Assembly: GCA_964484465.1 (NCBI GenBank)
Contig: CAZAFL010000007.1
Coordinates: 1 to 64,000, forward strand
Direction of reading: 5' to 3'
Length of the DNA: 64,000 nt
Source: CAZAFL01 sp964484465
GTDB lineage: Bacteria > Bacteroidota > Ignavibacteria > UBA10030 > SZUA-254
Shown one piece after another: positions 10,001 through 19,640 of this stretch. Positions within the stretch are counted from its first letter, which is position 1, and each line of letters opens with the position of its first letter. A program made the position numbers and the translations under genes. The notes beneath the pieces are model-generated. The model ran no database searches, was not told the DNA's origin, and saw nothing but the letters and a program-made list of their open reading frames with translations.

Positions 10001-13000
10001 TGGTTGCTTTCGATATCAAGCTCAACACGAGTGGGATATTTCTGCGGCTTGCCGTTGTCGTCGTTGCCATTATCGGTTATCGTCAGGAACGTTCTTCCGA
10101 GTGAATCGAACTGTGCAACGGTAGGAGTGTCCGCATGATCTGCAGCTTTCAAAGCTGCTTCATTTTCGGCATTACGATCTTGTGGGTCAGGCCATCGTTT
10201 GTTCGCCTCGCCTGCGTTTGCAGGATCTGTACGCAATGCATACCATGTCGGCTTATATTCGTTCTCCGCCAATCGTAATGTCTTATCGGGATAGAGGAAA
10301 AAGCCTTTCACATCTTCATCGGTAGAAGGGTCGAGTGTAACGGTATCATTGACATCGTGCGTTGTCTGCTTCCAAGGGTCGAAAAGCACTTTTTCATACG
10401 TATGGTTTGGATGCAGTGTAACAATTACGCGTTCGAGCGGGTCATAAAATATGGTTGGACTGACTCCTTCAATCCGAGCGAACTCAAATTGGTGGTGATG
10501 GTCAGGTAGGGTGCTAAAAAATGGTTCATACTGACGCACTGGCTTGCCCTTGTTGTTGAAGATTGTCCAACCGGTGCCCACCCAACGAGGAGTAACTATG
10601 GGACCACCATCGACAAGCGGACCGGGTTCTGCCTGTACTTTTTTCTGGATTTCTCGTCCAAAGCCATCGGAGTAACTAAAACTGACCTGGTATTTCCCTA
10701 TGCCATCAATTGGCGGGTCGTTGATATGATTTTCACGCGCGATGACAGCGGCGAAAACGGGTTCCCACTTCTCAGGAGTACCGGGATTGTCCTGACGTGT
10801 TTTTGAGAACCGATTTAAATCGTATATCACCCGCGTCGTCGCACTCTGAAGATAAGCGGAGGCACTGCCGATCGGGTCGTCGAGAAAAGTATCGACATCT
10901 TTCGGGGTAAGGTCGACTGCAAATTTATCAAAGGTGTCACCACTTTCCGAATTACTTGCACCCGTAACCTTTCCTTTGACTGACGTGCCGACAACCAGTC
11001 CCAAGGCGTCGAAGGCAACCTGCGTATGATTATCGTTGGGCTCAACAATCTCTACGGGCTGTAGGACGCGGAAATCATTCTGGGCTGCGACCTTATTTTG
11101 CAACGCATCTTCCGTTCCTGCCAGCAACAAATCATTCGCATAATCCAGAAATGTGTTTTGCCGGAATGCGTCTTCAAATCGTCGCGGCAGAAAGAAATGG
11201 GCATGTGCCTCAGGAAGCTCTTCTGCTGGAATGTCATCAGGTTTACGAGAGTAGAACACTTTTCCGGAAGGAATCCACCAATTCGTATCCCCTTCGCTGT
11301 GAACATAGCCAGCTTCGTTCGCCAAAATGTTAAGTAAATCGGCTTCAGAAGGTCTATTGGGATTCGAATTCTTGTCGATAAAGATTGTGTTTGCGAGAGA
11401 GTTTGTGAAGGCTAATTTAAATGATTCAAACGGCAGAGCCTGTGAATCGAGTTCTCCAAGTTTGCATGCACCTGTAAGGTCATTTTTACGGTAAAGCGTG
11501 CGCACGTGCTCGATAAGCCTTTTTTGTTGCTTGGCCAAATCGGGTGATTCGGTGTAAGCGATCTCCTCAACCGCTATCAGAATGCCAAAATTATTTTTTG
11601 TCCAATCGTCCGAATTGAACCTTATGGCTTTGTCGCCAGGCTTGAAGCCGGTAAGCTCATAGGTAAGGACTTCGGATGGCAATGGCGTTCGGTAGTCGTC
11701 GGGATACTTCACTGTGCCGTCCGGCTTCTTGAGAGTATCATCAACAGGATTTGTAAAATTACTTTCGGTATACGTGATAAGTATTTTAGTCTGTTTTGCC
11801 TGGTCGATCTGGTCAAGTCGTTTCAAACCAGGGTTTAGAATTTGGTTCACATTACCATCTTTATCCACGACACAAATGGGATCACGGCGACCATAGCCGA
11901 TCGCGATAGATTTCAAAACGTTTCCAAAGTTATCTACCTGCAGCGTGAGTGTATGTTGTACGCGCGGGTCTGATCGGTTGCGTTCATAATGATAATCGAT
12001 TGTTTCGAAGGGATGGACAAAGAAAGATGCATGAGGGTTTGCAGAATTACGCGGCTGCAGAACCTTTATAGTATAATTTCGCTCGGAGACTGTGTAAGGA
12101 AATTTTTCCTTGTCAGAACCATCATTAGCGTAAATTTCCTGGCGCAAGATCGAGCCTTTGAGCGCCCTGGCAGCTTCACGAAGCTCGTCGGCATTAAGAG
12201 GGACATCAGTGGGCGGGATCGTATCATCGAGGAGGAGTTTTTTCTCATCAGCACTATCCAACACCGGTTCTCGGAAATATTCATCTTCGAAATATCTCGA
12301 GATCTTTTTCCCCTCAATGAACGCTCCAGTGTGGAACCACGTGACTGTTTTAACGGGGGGAACATGTGAAGCTTCTTCGATATTTGTTGCATCCGGCAAC
12401 GTATCATTTCCGCTAAGCACCGCGTATTCTTCCGTATCATACTGTTCCACCCTGCCGAAGCCCCTGAACTCACGCTCAGCTTTGTCAAAATACCCATGGT
12501 GATAAGCATGATTACTGACAAAGATGTTCCGGCTGATACGGTCAATCGTTTCAATCCTTTCGACTACATGAACAGGGAATGGCAATTTCGTAATCCATGG
12601 TTTCCCCTCCTCCTTATCCTGCAGATAGAATTTGGTAGAAGGTGCGTAAGCGATTAATGTTTCAGCTCCAAGATTATTAACAGTTTTGACCAACAGGTGC
12701 GGCTTTTGCCCGTTCATGAGGTCGATATAACGCATCTGACGTTTTGCATCGGAGGGCAAAGGGGATGACCAAACAAGGCACGCTGTGCCATTACCCAGGA
12801 GGTCAAGGGCCTGAATGGCAGCAAGGTTATTTGTCGCAGGAAAGGTGTTCAGGGTACACACTGTGCTCCAACTGTTTCCTGATTGATTAAAATAAATTCT
12901 TATTCCATTTGTGTGCAGATAAAGGATATCGGTTGTACCAGAACCGTCAATATCAGCCAGCCTGATTCGTCCCTGATCGAACATATCGGACGCATCGAAC

Positions 13001-15000
13001 CAGGGCGCATTATCCATTGTCACTTTTTTACCGAAGCGGCCGTAACCGATATTGGGCCAGTAACAAACCTCGCCGTTGCGGATGCGTACAATGTCGGTGA
13101 GGCCATCGCCGCTGAGGTCGGCGAGGTAAATCGATTGTGTACCGTCCGCGAAGACAAGTGCAGGGCCTGCTTCTTCATCGAACGATTTTCGTACCGATTG
13201 TGAGGTTCCAAAACCATTTTCAGCAAGCGATGGGTACCAATGAAAGACGTCATCTTCAGAGATAAGGATATCAGCATGGCCATCTCCATCCAAATCAAGG
13301 AATTTCACATTTGGGTCGTGCGTGTCGAGGTTTGGGAATGAATGAAATGGGCGAAAGGATTCCCAGCCGGCATCATCACTGCGTTCATAGAATCCAGGAG
13401 TCGGCGCCTCAAATGTGACGGCGTCAGGCTGACCTCCGCCGGAGAGGTCCATAAACTGGGCATGGCCGTCCAGAAGAGAAAGCCCCGGCTTGGATGCAAC
13501 AATCTGAGCAGGGGCGAACTTTGCTGCCATTTTAGGCCCAGTTTCGGTTTCGACAAAGTTTGTCGGGCTGATATTTCGTTTGTAAAACCACGTATCAGCT
13601 TGTTCGGTCAGAATGCCGGCGATTCCATCCCCGTCGAGGTCTATCCACTGATACGCTCTGCCGTCAAGGCCATAAGGAAGATTTTCGAGACTTTCCAAAT
13701 CAATTGTTTTGACTGGTGCCTCTGCGAGTTCCTGGGCTGTTGGAACCGAAGTATATGTGAATTCAAGTGGAGGAAGGGATTCTTTAAGATACCGATTTGG
13801 TTCGCCAGGGATTGGCTGGTTAACATAGCCAGATTGAACTATGCTGGAAACAAACGAGAGGACAGAATTTTCGGAATATGTGAACTCAGTCGAGCGCACC
13901 AAATAATCATCGATCCCAAGTTCCGCAGGAAAATGATGGAACATCAGAATGCGTCGGCAGAGTCGGTATGTGCGTATCTCAAACCCTGAACGATAAGAAG
14001 AGAATGGGTCCGACCGGACAGGCCATTGCGATGGCGGGGGCGGTTCGATCTGTGCACGAGCAAAAATACGATTTTCAACATCAGGCTGAGCCTCGGCATA
14101 GTGTCCTTCGCCATAGTCAAAGATCAATTCGAACATCCAATCAGAAAATTTGGCTGGTGCTGTCGCTTGCCAATTTGCATCACGATTCGGGGATCGATTA
14201 CCGTACTTAATGCGTTTGAGATATCGGTTAGCGCTGCGTTCTCGGTTTTTTTCGTTGGCTAAAGAAAGCTTTGTGCCGTCGCCATTCTCCGCGACATAAT
14301 CATAGACAATCGCATTGCCTTTATCATCATAGCTTGCACAAATGAGCCAGCTAAAGATTCGTTTTGGATGAGCTTTTTCCAAGTTGGAGGGGTCTGCCTT
14401 ATCCAGTTCAGCCGGATCGAAAATGCGAGAGAGATTGTCCTCCCCGTAGAGTGTCGTGATATTATCTTTACTGATGGAGCGCCAGTGAATTTCACCAGTC
14501 GCCTTGTCCGTCCAGCGCTCGATGCGGGCAAAGAGCCCTTCTATGCGGGGACGATATCGTTTCACAGTGTAGCCGTCAGGTTCGGCTTCATCAGGTATCC
14601 ATTGGCCTGTGTCATCCTTCAGAACGGGCACCAAATCTTCTGCACCGGAGAGTATGAATACGTCGGACTCCTCCAGATCGCCGTACTTAGGCAGACCTTT
14701 GTCCGTCTTTCGTGTGATCGATGGAGTTGAGAGATGCCATCCGAGACCGAAGGGACCGTTGCCTGAGCCGGAGTCATACGAAAGTGAGAGTTGAGGAGAA
14801 AAGTTTGAGCGACCAGGGCTGGTAAAGATTGGGACGGTCATCGAACCTGTGCCTGTGACAGGGTTTGCCGAGAATTTTTCACCGATGCCGCGGATAGCAC
14901 CGCCACCTTTGGGGAGGTTTAACGTCGGCGGCGAGAAAGAGCTCTTCTCTTCTGACCTTGACGAACCATCTGTCTTCGCTTGACGCAATACTTCTTGCAT
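7084..15000 (-). CDS. Tc-toxin B-C fusion (SpvB/TcdB/RHS) with variable C-terminal tail
   Basis: A protein of about 2638 residues that combines the B and C components of Tc toxins. The first 400 residues are SpvB-like ('GTGSMTVPIFTSPGRSNF', 'LSYDSGSGNGPFGLGWHL'). FG-GAP/VCBS repeats (DLDGDG, DLSGDG, DIDGSG) follow around residues 450-750, then TcdB-middle sequence and many RHS/YD repeats. The RHS core, from YRYSGKEKDEESGLYYYGL to 'DPMGL', spans about 2267-2326 and contains the DPIG motif linked to self-cleavage. In the family the B-C shell encapsulates the cleaved toxic tail. Here the 312-residue tail has hydrophobic stretches (about 2398-2444 and 2472-2490) and ends in a compact domain with GGGHHGPDPYWRV. 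I start at the ATG at 15000, preceded by GGAGG. A TTG eight codons upstream is the other option. A four-base gap to the next gene suggests a toxin-immunity pair. Confidence 0.88.
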   Translation of the reverse strand: MQEVLRQAKTDGSSRSEEKSSFSPPTLNLPKGGGAIRGIGEKFSANPVTGTGSMTVPIFTSPGRSNFSPQLSLSYDSGSGNGPFGLGWHLSTPSITRKTDKGLPKYGDLEESDVFILSGAEDLVPVLKDDTGQWIPDEAEPDGYTVKRYRPRIEGLFARIERWTDKATGEIHWRSISKDNITTLYGEDNLSRIFDPAELDKADPSNLEKAHPKRIFSWLICASYDDKGNAIVYDYVAENGDGTKLSLANEKNRERSANRYLKRIKYGNRSPNRDANWQATAPAKFSDWMFELIFDYGEGHYAEAQPDVENRIFARAQIEPPPPSQWPVRSDPFSSYRSGFEIRTYRLCRRILMFHHFPAELGIDDYLVRSTEFTYSENSVLSFVSSIVQSGYVNQPIPGEPNRYLKESLPPLEFTYTSVPTAQELAEAPVKTIDLESLENLPYGLDGRAYQWIDLDGDGIAGILTEQADTWFYKRNISPTNFVETETGPKMAAKFAPAQIVASKPGLSLLDGHAQFMDLSGGGQPDAVTFEAPTPGFYERSDDAGWESFRPFHSFPNLDTHDPNVKFLDLDGDGHADILISEDDVFHWYPSLAENGFGTSQSVRKSFDEEAGPALVFADGTQSIYLADLSGDGLTDIVRIRNGEVCYWPNIGYGRFGKKVTMDNAPWFDASDMFDQGRIRLADIDGSGTTDILYLHTNGIRIYFNQSGNSWSTVCTLNTFPATNNLAAIQALDLLGNGTACLVWSSPLPSDAKRQMRYIDLMNGQKPHLLVKTVNNLGAETLIAYAPSTKFYLQDKEEGKPWITKLPFPVHVVERIETIDRISRNIFVSNHAYHHGYFDKAEREFRGFGRVEQYDTEEYAVLSGNDTLPDATNIEEASHVPPVKTVTWFHTGAFIEGKKISRYFEDEYFREPVLDSADEKKLLLDDTIPPTDVPLNADELREAARALKGSILRQEIYANDGSDKEKFPYTVSERNYTIKVLQPRNSANPHASFFVHPFETIDYHYERNRSDPRVQHTLTLQVDNFGNVLKSIAIGYGRRDPICVVDKDGNVNQILNPGLKRLDQIDQAKQTKILITYTESNFTNPVDDTLKKPDGTVKYPDDYRTPLPSEVLTYELTGFKPGDKAIRFNSDDWTKNNFGILIAVEEIAYTESPDLAKQQKRLIEHVRTLYRKNDLTGACKLGELDSQALPFESFKLAFTNSLANTIFIDKNSNPNRPSEADLLNILANEAGYVHSEGDTNWWIPSGKVFYSRKPDDIPAEELPEAHAHFFLPRRFEDAFRQNTFLDYANDLLLAGTEDALQNKVAAQNDFRVLQPVEIVEPNDNHTQVAFDALGLVVGTSVKGKVTGASNSESGDTFDKFAVDLTPKDVDTFLDDPIGSASAYLQSATTRVIYDLNRFSKTRQDNPGTPEKWEPVFAAVIARENHINDPPIDGIGKYQVSFSYSDGFGREIQKKVQAEPGPLVDGGPIVTPRWVGTGWTIFNNKGKPVRQYEPFFSTLPDHHHQFEFARIEGVSPTIFYDPLERVIVTLHPNHTYEKVLFDPWKQTTHDVNDTVTLDPSTDEDVKGFFLYPDKTLRLAENEYKPTWYALRTDPANAGEANKRWPDPQDRNAENEAALKAADHADTPTVAQFDSLGRTFLTITDNGNDDNGKPQKYPTRVELDIESNQRSVTDALDRLVMSYDYDMLSTRVHQNSMDAGEQWTLNNVVGKPIYRWDSRGFRLQTSYDFLHRPIALDVLTIDKTEFLAEKTVYGEDQPNGPKNPELTNHRTKIYQVYDGAGIVTNLGVNAASGKNEGYDFKGNLLRSNRQLLAGDKYKSLVDWNQNQIMDETFSAYTRFDALNRVIQQVAPHVDKAGTNINVIQHVYNAANLLERIDAWLQQAAEPANLLASPTTTFHPVTNIDYNAKGQRVIIEYGNGARTDYTYDPETFRLSILRTDKNVPLGGENPGNLQNLHYVYDPVGNITRIRDDAQKTVIWDGNQVDSLAMYTYDALYRLTIAQGREHAGQNANFPLDHSDFIPITVPDPNDPTVMRSFTENYTYDQVGNIRQMAHHAKNNEWVRVYGYDADTALHPNPNNPDKLTSNRLIKTTPPGRSEGAATDYTYDEHGNMKKMPHLSVMEWDFKNQLQATQQQVVNGGGIGEKTYYVYDNAGQRLRKVTETIAGQIKDERVYLGGFEIYRKPGANTLIRETLHVMDDKQRIAMVESRNNVDDGSPPQLIRYQFGNHLGSSCLDLNDNGAVISYEEYFPYGSTSYQAVDQNIKAVAKRYRYSGKEKDEESGLYYYGLRYYASWLARWSSPDPIGIKNRTCAYIYVSDNPINLRDPMGLDDVPIQMEELRITSELSNKPSIAKEQLANRAFTVSEEYRREGKDQHANAYQGIYHQLHDESKNAHMNNWAKVIVGYYIITASTAAAGVAGGGAAQSVGFGVVGQSSFSGLASGLAMEGSQHLVGKSEGYNRNLSGEQFSVKTYLKSGVSGALFGMVFGLAAKALQPKVPTLAETSVEFNAKAPPDPAVPNGPNLPGQGGEVNQVSTPQQQSDTIRPVGQTLESVADIIENPQLLRGKNPAEVERIIGETPGWKVETLGKGAHKGEGWILREYTPQGDPTGRMIRWHPGGGHHGPDPYWRVTGGSYGKSSVIR

Positions 15001-15819
15001 TAACCTCCAATGCAAAAAACTCAAGATGAGTTGTGATAAACAGAGCTCATCTTGTCTGTTTACTACCCCCGACGATAATTACAGTCCAACTAGTGTAGTT
15101 CTACTTGTTTGAGGATTGGAGGATGATTACAGATTCTACTCGATTGAATATCTTTATACGGCAGAACAGATCATCAGCGAACCAGAAATAGCAAGTTCAA
15201 TGTAGAAAAATTCTAATTCCTTGTCAAGGTTTTTTTATAAATCTACAATTTTTTGCCTGAGCGTCGGGGCTTCACTTTGTTGTTTAGGAAAATCGTACAA
15301 GAGACTGATAGAAAATAACTTGAACCCATGGCGAACCGGTAAAGCCAAAGTGTTATCGGCGCAACTCATTGAATTGCATTCTGTGGTTTGATAATTAAAT
15401 GATGGTGCCAGGGCAGTATTCAATGTTGCGCACTACGGGTCGAAGAACCGATGAATCAGTTTAGAGAGTACCGGTGATTTCTATTTCATGGACTCCCGCC
15501 CTGGTAGTGGTGCAGTTTGGGAATACTGTCCAGATATTATTTTCTGTACACCGTAGAGATAGAAAAGCCTAAGTCTGGATTCCGCATCAAGTGCGGAATG
15601 ACACTTTTACCTGTCATTCCTGCTAAACAGGAATCCATTTAGTTGCTGGAATTCAAACTGCCCCACTACCCATGCCCTGATTTGATTGGCTTCATTTGGG
15701 GTGCTGAATGCGAATTGGTATTCTGCATCGTGGAGGAATAGAGTTGACACGAAGAGTAATTCTCTCTATATTCCCTGCGAGTTGCATGACGCATCAGCTT
15801 TCATTTCAGGAGTACCATC
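15001..15819. other. Intergenic region upstream of the divergent toxin and secreted-protein genes
   Basis: About 800 bases separate the minus-strand B-C toxin from the plus-strand secreted protein, so promoters for both should lie here. Visible items are a short inverted repeat AACTA-GTG-TAGTT near 15084, a TACTACCCCCGA string at 15061-15072 also found upstream of the second UnkA gene, and a repetitive palindrome listed separately. I see no convincing gene. Confidence 0.5.
15577..15638. repeat. Double-hairpin interspersed repeat (REP-like)
   Basis: Two short hairpins sit back to back. The first is ATTCCGCA-TCAAG-TGCGGAAT (15579-15599). The second is ATTCCTG-CTAAA-CAGGAAT (15616-15634). The whole unit is also an inverted repeat, with TGGATTCC at the left, GGAATCCA at the right, and GGAATGACA facing TGTCATTCC in the middle. 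This is the layout of REP/MITE-type intergenic repeats. Only one copy is seen in the window. Confidence 0.6.
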
Positions 15820-16467
15820 ATGAATAAAATTTTTCAGCTTGTCGTATTCGGCATATTCATATCCAGCAGAATACTTTTTGCACAAACGCCGGACTGCCCG
15901 TGTGAGACAACAAAGGCGGGACAACATCATCAACGGTTGTTCCTCAAGGATCGAGCGAAACCTGCAGCCGGTTTTCATACGAACAATGCGAGGATCGGCT
16001 CAATGATCAATAGCTGGAAATATCCACCGCAATTTGAAAAAGACGACACGACTGTATTCCCGAGGGAAAAGAAAATCTATCGGGTGAAAGGTTATCTTCG
16101 ACTCGCAAAAATCGAAGATAATGATTGCGACATACACATGGAGATTGGTGAGAGCGAGTCGGGCAAAGAAGACCGAATTATTGCGGAGATACCGAACACA
16201 ACAGAGTATTGCCCGTTACGCGACACACTTATCTTACAACTTGAAAACATATTTGGCATGATGCCGCCGTTAGACAAAACGGGGACACTTTTCGGAGAAG
16301 ATACGCAAGATATACCGATGATCACCGTGACCGGTTATGCATTTCTGGATGCCTCACATAAGAGTACGAAGCATCCGCAAACTGGAAACAAGCATGGCAG
16401 CACGGATGTGATGACGCTGTGGGAAATACATCCTGTATTCCAAGTGAAATTGGAAAAGGGGAATTGA
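15820..16467 (+). CDS. Secreted protein of unknown function (OB-fold-like)
   Basis: A 215-residue protein with a clear Sec signal peptide (residues 1-22, 'VFGIFISSRILFA' before cleavage near AQ-TPDC). The mature part holds 'IYRVKGYLRLAKIEDNDCDI' and ends with 'LWEIHPVFQV'. Related bacterial proteins with a VxGxV...DxDxH pattern and a final WEIHPV are secreted and poorly characterised. I infer an OB-like beta barrel without a known activity. A ribosome-binding site (AGGAG) precedes the ATG. It lies directly upstream of the first UnkA-UnkB module on the same strand, but the second module has no equivalent, so it is not an obligate partner. Confidence 0.65.
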   Translation: MNKIFQLVVFGIFISSRILFAQTPDCPCETTKAGQHHQRLFLKDRAKPAAGFHTNNARIGSMINSWKYPPQFEKDDTTVFPREKKIYRVKGYLRLAKIEDNDCDIHMEIGESESGKEDRIIAEIPNTTEYCPLRDTLILQLENIFGMMPPLDKTGTLFGEDTQDIPMITVTGYAFLDASHKSTKHPQTGNKHGSTDVMTLWEIHPVFQVKLEKGN

Positions 16468-16613
16468 TAAATGCTTAGGAGCTGTTCGCTGCTGATATTA
16501 ATTTGATTTTATCCCAATTTCGTCACTGCTCACCACCATATAAGTGCAGAAGCTTCATCTGTATTCACATATTTCTGCGTTTTGCGTCGCTGTCGTAATT
16601 TGAAAGGGCAAAA

Positions 16614-19600
16614 ATGGCACGGAAACCCATCTTGAGACGAGTGAAAAGGAAACCTGTTAAGGTAAACAGGGTCAAACAAAAGAAACCATTGGTAAGGTTG
16701 TCCGACGATAAGCCGCTGGTTGTTGAATTATTAAGACCGGACGATTTCTTGGTGCTTAAATTCAGCTTCAAGAATCTTACGCTTCATGGCGACGTGCTCC
16801 GGCGAAGCGATACAAACCACCCAGCGCTTATTGTTGTACAATTTCCTCCGTTGGCGATCGCTGAAGAGCTATATGATAGATCTGCGCCTGCGCCTCCGCC
16901 TCCAATTAAGGGTTATCTCTCGTCAGATAGTTACAGTCAGATTGTTTTGCGTGTTCCGGAGAATATCAAGAAAATCCATTTTTCAGAGAAGGGCTTGCTT
17001 GAAGCGCTCAATAAATTTCCAATAGTGGGCGCGCGCCCAACGTCGGAACCCGTTGGCGTGTTCTCTCCGTCGATACCAGATCCGAAAGACCTAAACATTA
17101 CCGCGCTTGAAATACCCTATCGGCTTATTATATCGCCGATGGAGAATTCCGGATGCTCGCACAGAGTCGAGCCTTTTGGCAACAATGTCGGAGAAAATGG
17201 GTTGTGCTTCGAGCTCTGGCATACGACGTTGCAACCACCAGACAATCAAGAATTGTCTGTGAGAGCAATATGGACTCAGGACATGGGCAAGTCCGGCAGT
17301 GTCGTGTCAAATAAACTCAGTCTGAAACCAAAAGAGCGAATGGATATTGTCAATCTATCAAATGGGTTCGGCATCCTTTTCAAACAACAACAGCCAGTTG
17401 AGCCGAAACCCATCAGTGTGGATAAGCTCAAGCTTACTTCATTGGGAGGACTGCTTGAAGCCGCTGGCGCGTGGGATGCCGGTATTAAAGCGGAGGGGGA
17501 AGCGATTAATTTGGTCGGATGGAGCTCTCATTCAAATCTCGGTCGCGAACACTTCAGCGTTGTGACAACGAGCGGCGTACTCCTTCCCACCGGCCACCGA
17601 GCGAACCTGATGCAAATCAGGAAAAGAACAATCGAACGCAACTATGCTGTTTTGGAACTGATAGCTACTCATCTTCTGCTCTCGGAACAATCGGTCACAT
17701 ACGAACCAACTCATTTACAGCACAACGGGAGAGACTGGCCTTTCACATCTGTGAAGTTTACGAAAAAGCAATTTTTAAACATCCATGCTACTCCGAGTTC
17801 AGTTAATACAGATGCATGGTCCTGCGAGATAGATGAATACGGAAATGGTGAATTTGAAGCAACCGGCGTTGGACTCACGGGCCAATTATGCAAATTAAAT
17901 TTTTCATGGCTGTGCTTCATTCAGGATTCCCTTTCGAATCTACCGGGCATCGAGGACGTTTACAATAAATCCACGACAAAGAGGCCACCCGAGACCTTAA
18001 GAGAAATCAGGATGCAGGATCAACACATTACATATGTTGAAGGAGAAGGTCCCAATAAAGCATTTACCACAGAATCGCTCATTTTATCGTGTCGGCCGGT
18101 CACATCAGATAAATCATCGGTATTGTTTGCCCCTTTTATCTCGAAAGCCGTGATCGAGCCACCCGCAATTCTCTTGCAATCTGGTAACAGTAAAGAAGAG
18201 AGCTTGAGCTCCCGGGCTTTACACACCACCCGTAACAACCCTACGATTGAATACTACAAGCCGTTTCTTGACCAGGGCGATAGTTTGCCTGGGGGTGTCT
18301 TCGCGAGTCTGCTCGACTCGACCATTAAAGTGATCAGTGATGCTGATCGTTTGGGAGGGCTTGTGAACTTCAATACATCGATAACCGGTTTTTCACATAA
18401 ACTCGGCCCTGTGTCAGGTTTACTTTACAAGCCTTCGTCAGTTTTACCTGACAATATCGCTAATGGGATTTTTGACCCAACTGAATACTTTCCTTTAGAT
18501 GGGAAACTTCTGGGCGCAATAGCTCTGACGGACATTATCCAACAAGCAACAATGATGGCTTCGCCTAAGTCAATTCCGAAATTCGAAACCTCTTTGCATG
18601 AAGGGGTGGTTTCGGAGAGCACATTTGATTGGAATCCGATGCTGAACAACACCACCCTTCTCAAATTTGATGACCCAAGCAATGCATTGAGCTTGCATGT
18701 AAGTATTTTGACGAAAGGTGACAAGGTCAGCAGAGTAGTTGAAGGAACGCTCAAATCGTTTAGGTTAATATTACCTTACATCACCGTTAATTTTGGGCAT
18801 GTGAAGTTCACATCGGAGTCCGGAAGCAAAACAAAGTTCGAAGTTGGTATTGATTCATTGGATTTTACTGATTCTCTACAATTCCTAAACAATTTGAAGA
18901 ATCAGCTATCTTTTGATTCGTTCGGAAGCAGACTGGCTATTAATGTCAAGCCGCGTGCAGTAGAGGCGTCACTCAGCCTTGGGATACCGGATTTTAGCAT
19001 CGGGCTTTTCGGTATAACTCATGCAAGATTTACGAGTCAGTTAAATTTACCATTTGACAATAGTCCGCTTTCCCTTGACCTCGGCGTAGCAGAACAGCAC
19101 AAACCATTTCTTGTTTCATTCTTTCCGCTAGGAGGCGGGGGTTTTTTCTCGCTGCGTTGCGGTTCAAGCGGGATCATTGGAATGAGAGCGACACTTGAGT
19201 TCGGCGGAATTGTAGGGCTAGATTTTGGCGTTGCAAGCGGGTCTTTATACGCTATGGCAGGGATCTACTATGCCTATGTTGATGGAGACACGATACAGCT
19301 CCAGGCGTATTTTCGATGCGGTGGAGAGTTGAATGTTCTGGAAATAATCAATGTTTCGACCGAGTTCTATATGTATCTGCAATATGACTTCCAAACCGGA
19401 AATTTGGCGGGCGATGCGACCCTGACAATAAAAGTCGACGTTTTGTTCTTCAGTGAAGAGGTAAGTATAGGTATGCACAAAGAGTTTTCCGGTTCAAATT
19501 TAACTCTTAGGAGTTCGAGGTCTAAAAAAACCGGTGCCAAGTTGTTATCTGCAAGCGATGATAACGGCTTTTTAGAATTTGGAAATTGGAATGAATATGT

Positions 19601-19625
19601 TCATGCCTTCGGAGTTCATCTATAA
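16614..19625 (+). CDS. UnkA: giant uncharacterised protein, module 1
   Basis: A 1003-residue protein without signal peptide or recognised domain. Its first 40 residues are strongly basic. It is homologous over its length to the product of 50337-53534. Shared blocks include 'LRPDDFLVLKFSFKNL' (LIRPDDLLHLSFEFINL in the other), 'FPPLAIAEE' (FPPQTIAET), 'EIPYRLIISP' (ELPYRLIISP), 'DWNPMLNNTTLL', LGGGGFF, 'GVASG' and 'AGIY'. The last 200 residues alternate hydrophobic and small residues like beta-strands and could be a membrane-interacting or beta-sandwich domain. It ends 'WNEYVHAF', matching 'WELYAHAY' in the paralogue. An AAAGGG ribosome-binding site fits the ATG. UnkB starts 15 bases after its stop, so the two form a translation unit. 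Confidence 0.75.
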   Translation: MARKPILRRVKRKPVKVNRVKQKKPLVRLSDDKPLVVELLRPDDFLVLKFSFKNLTLHGDVLRRSDTNHPALIVVQFPPLAIAEELYDRSAPAPPPPIKGYLSSDSYSQIVLRVPENIKKIHFSEKGLLEALNKFPIVGARPTSEPVGVFSPSIPDPKDLNITALEIPYRLIISPMENSGCSHRVEPFGNNVGENGLCFELWHTTLQPPDNQELSVRAIWTQDMGKSGSVVSNKLSLKPKERMDIVNLSNGFGILFKQQQPVEPKPISVDKLKLTSLGGLLEAAGAWDAGIKAEGEAINLVGWSSHSNLGREHFSVVTTSGVLLPTGHRANLMQIRKRTIERNYAVLELIATHLLLSEQSVTYEPTHLQHNGRDWPFTSVKFTKKQFLNIHATPSSVNTDAWSCEIDEYGNGEFEATGVGLTGQLCKLNFSWLCFIQDSLSNLPGIEDVYNKSTTKRPPETLREIRMQDQHITYVEGEGPNKAFTTESLILSCRPVTSDKSSVLFAPFISKAVIEPPAILLQSGNSKEESLSSRALHTTRNNPTIEYYKPFLDQGDSLPGGVFASLLDSTIKVISDADRLGGLVNFNTSITGFSHKLGPVSGLLYKPSSVLPDNIANGIFDPTEYFPLDGKLLGAIALTDIIQQATMMASPKSIPKFETSLHEGVVSESTFDWNPMLNNTTLLKFDDPSNALSLHVSILTKGDKVSRVVEGTLKSFRLILPYITVNFGHVKFTSESGSKTKFEVGIDSLDFTDSLQFLNNLKNQLSFDSFGSRLAINVKPRAVEASLSLGIPDFSIGLFGITHARFTSQLNLPFDNSPLSLDLGVAEQHKPFLVSFFPLGGGGFFSLRCGSSGIIGMRATLEFGGIVGLDFGVASGSLYAMAGIYYAYVDGDTIQLQAYFRCGGELNVLEIINVSTEFYMYLQYDFQTGNLAGDATLTIKVDVLFFSEEVSIGMHKEFSGSNLTLRSSRSKKTGAKLLSASDDNGFLEFGNWNEYVHAFGVHL

Positions 19626-19640
19626 TTTGAGGGATACCAT

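Noticed and set aside
15235..15423. A short minus-strand frame with 'GFKLFSISLLYDF', reminiscent of an outer-membrane protein end
   Set aside because: Too short, without a start site or neighbouring homology. Could be chance.
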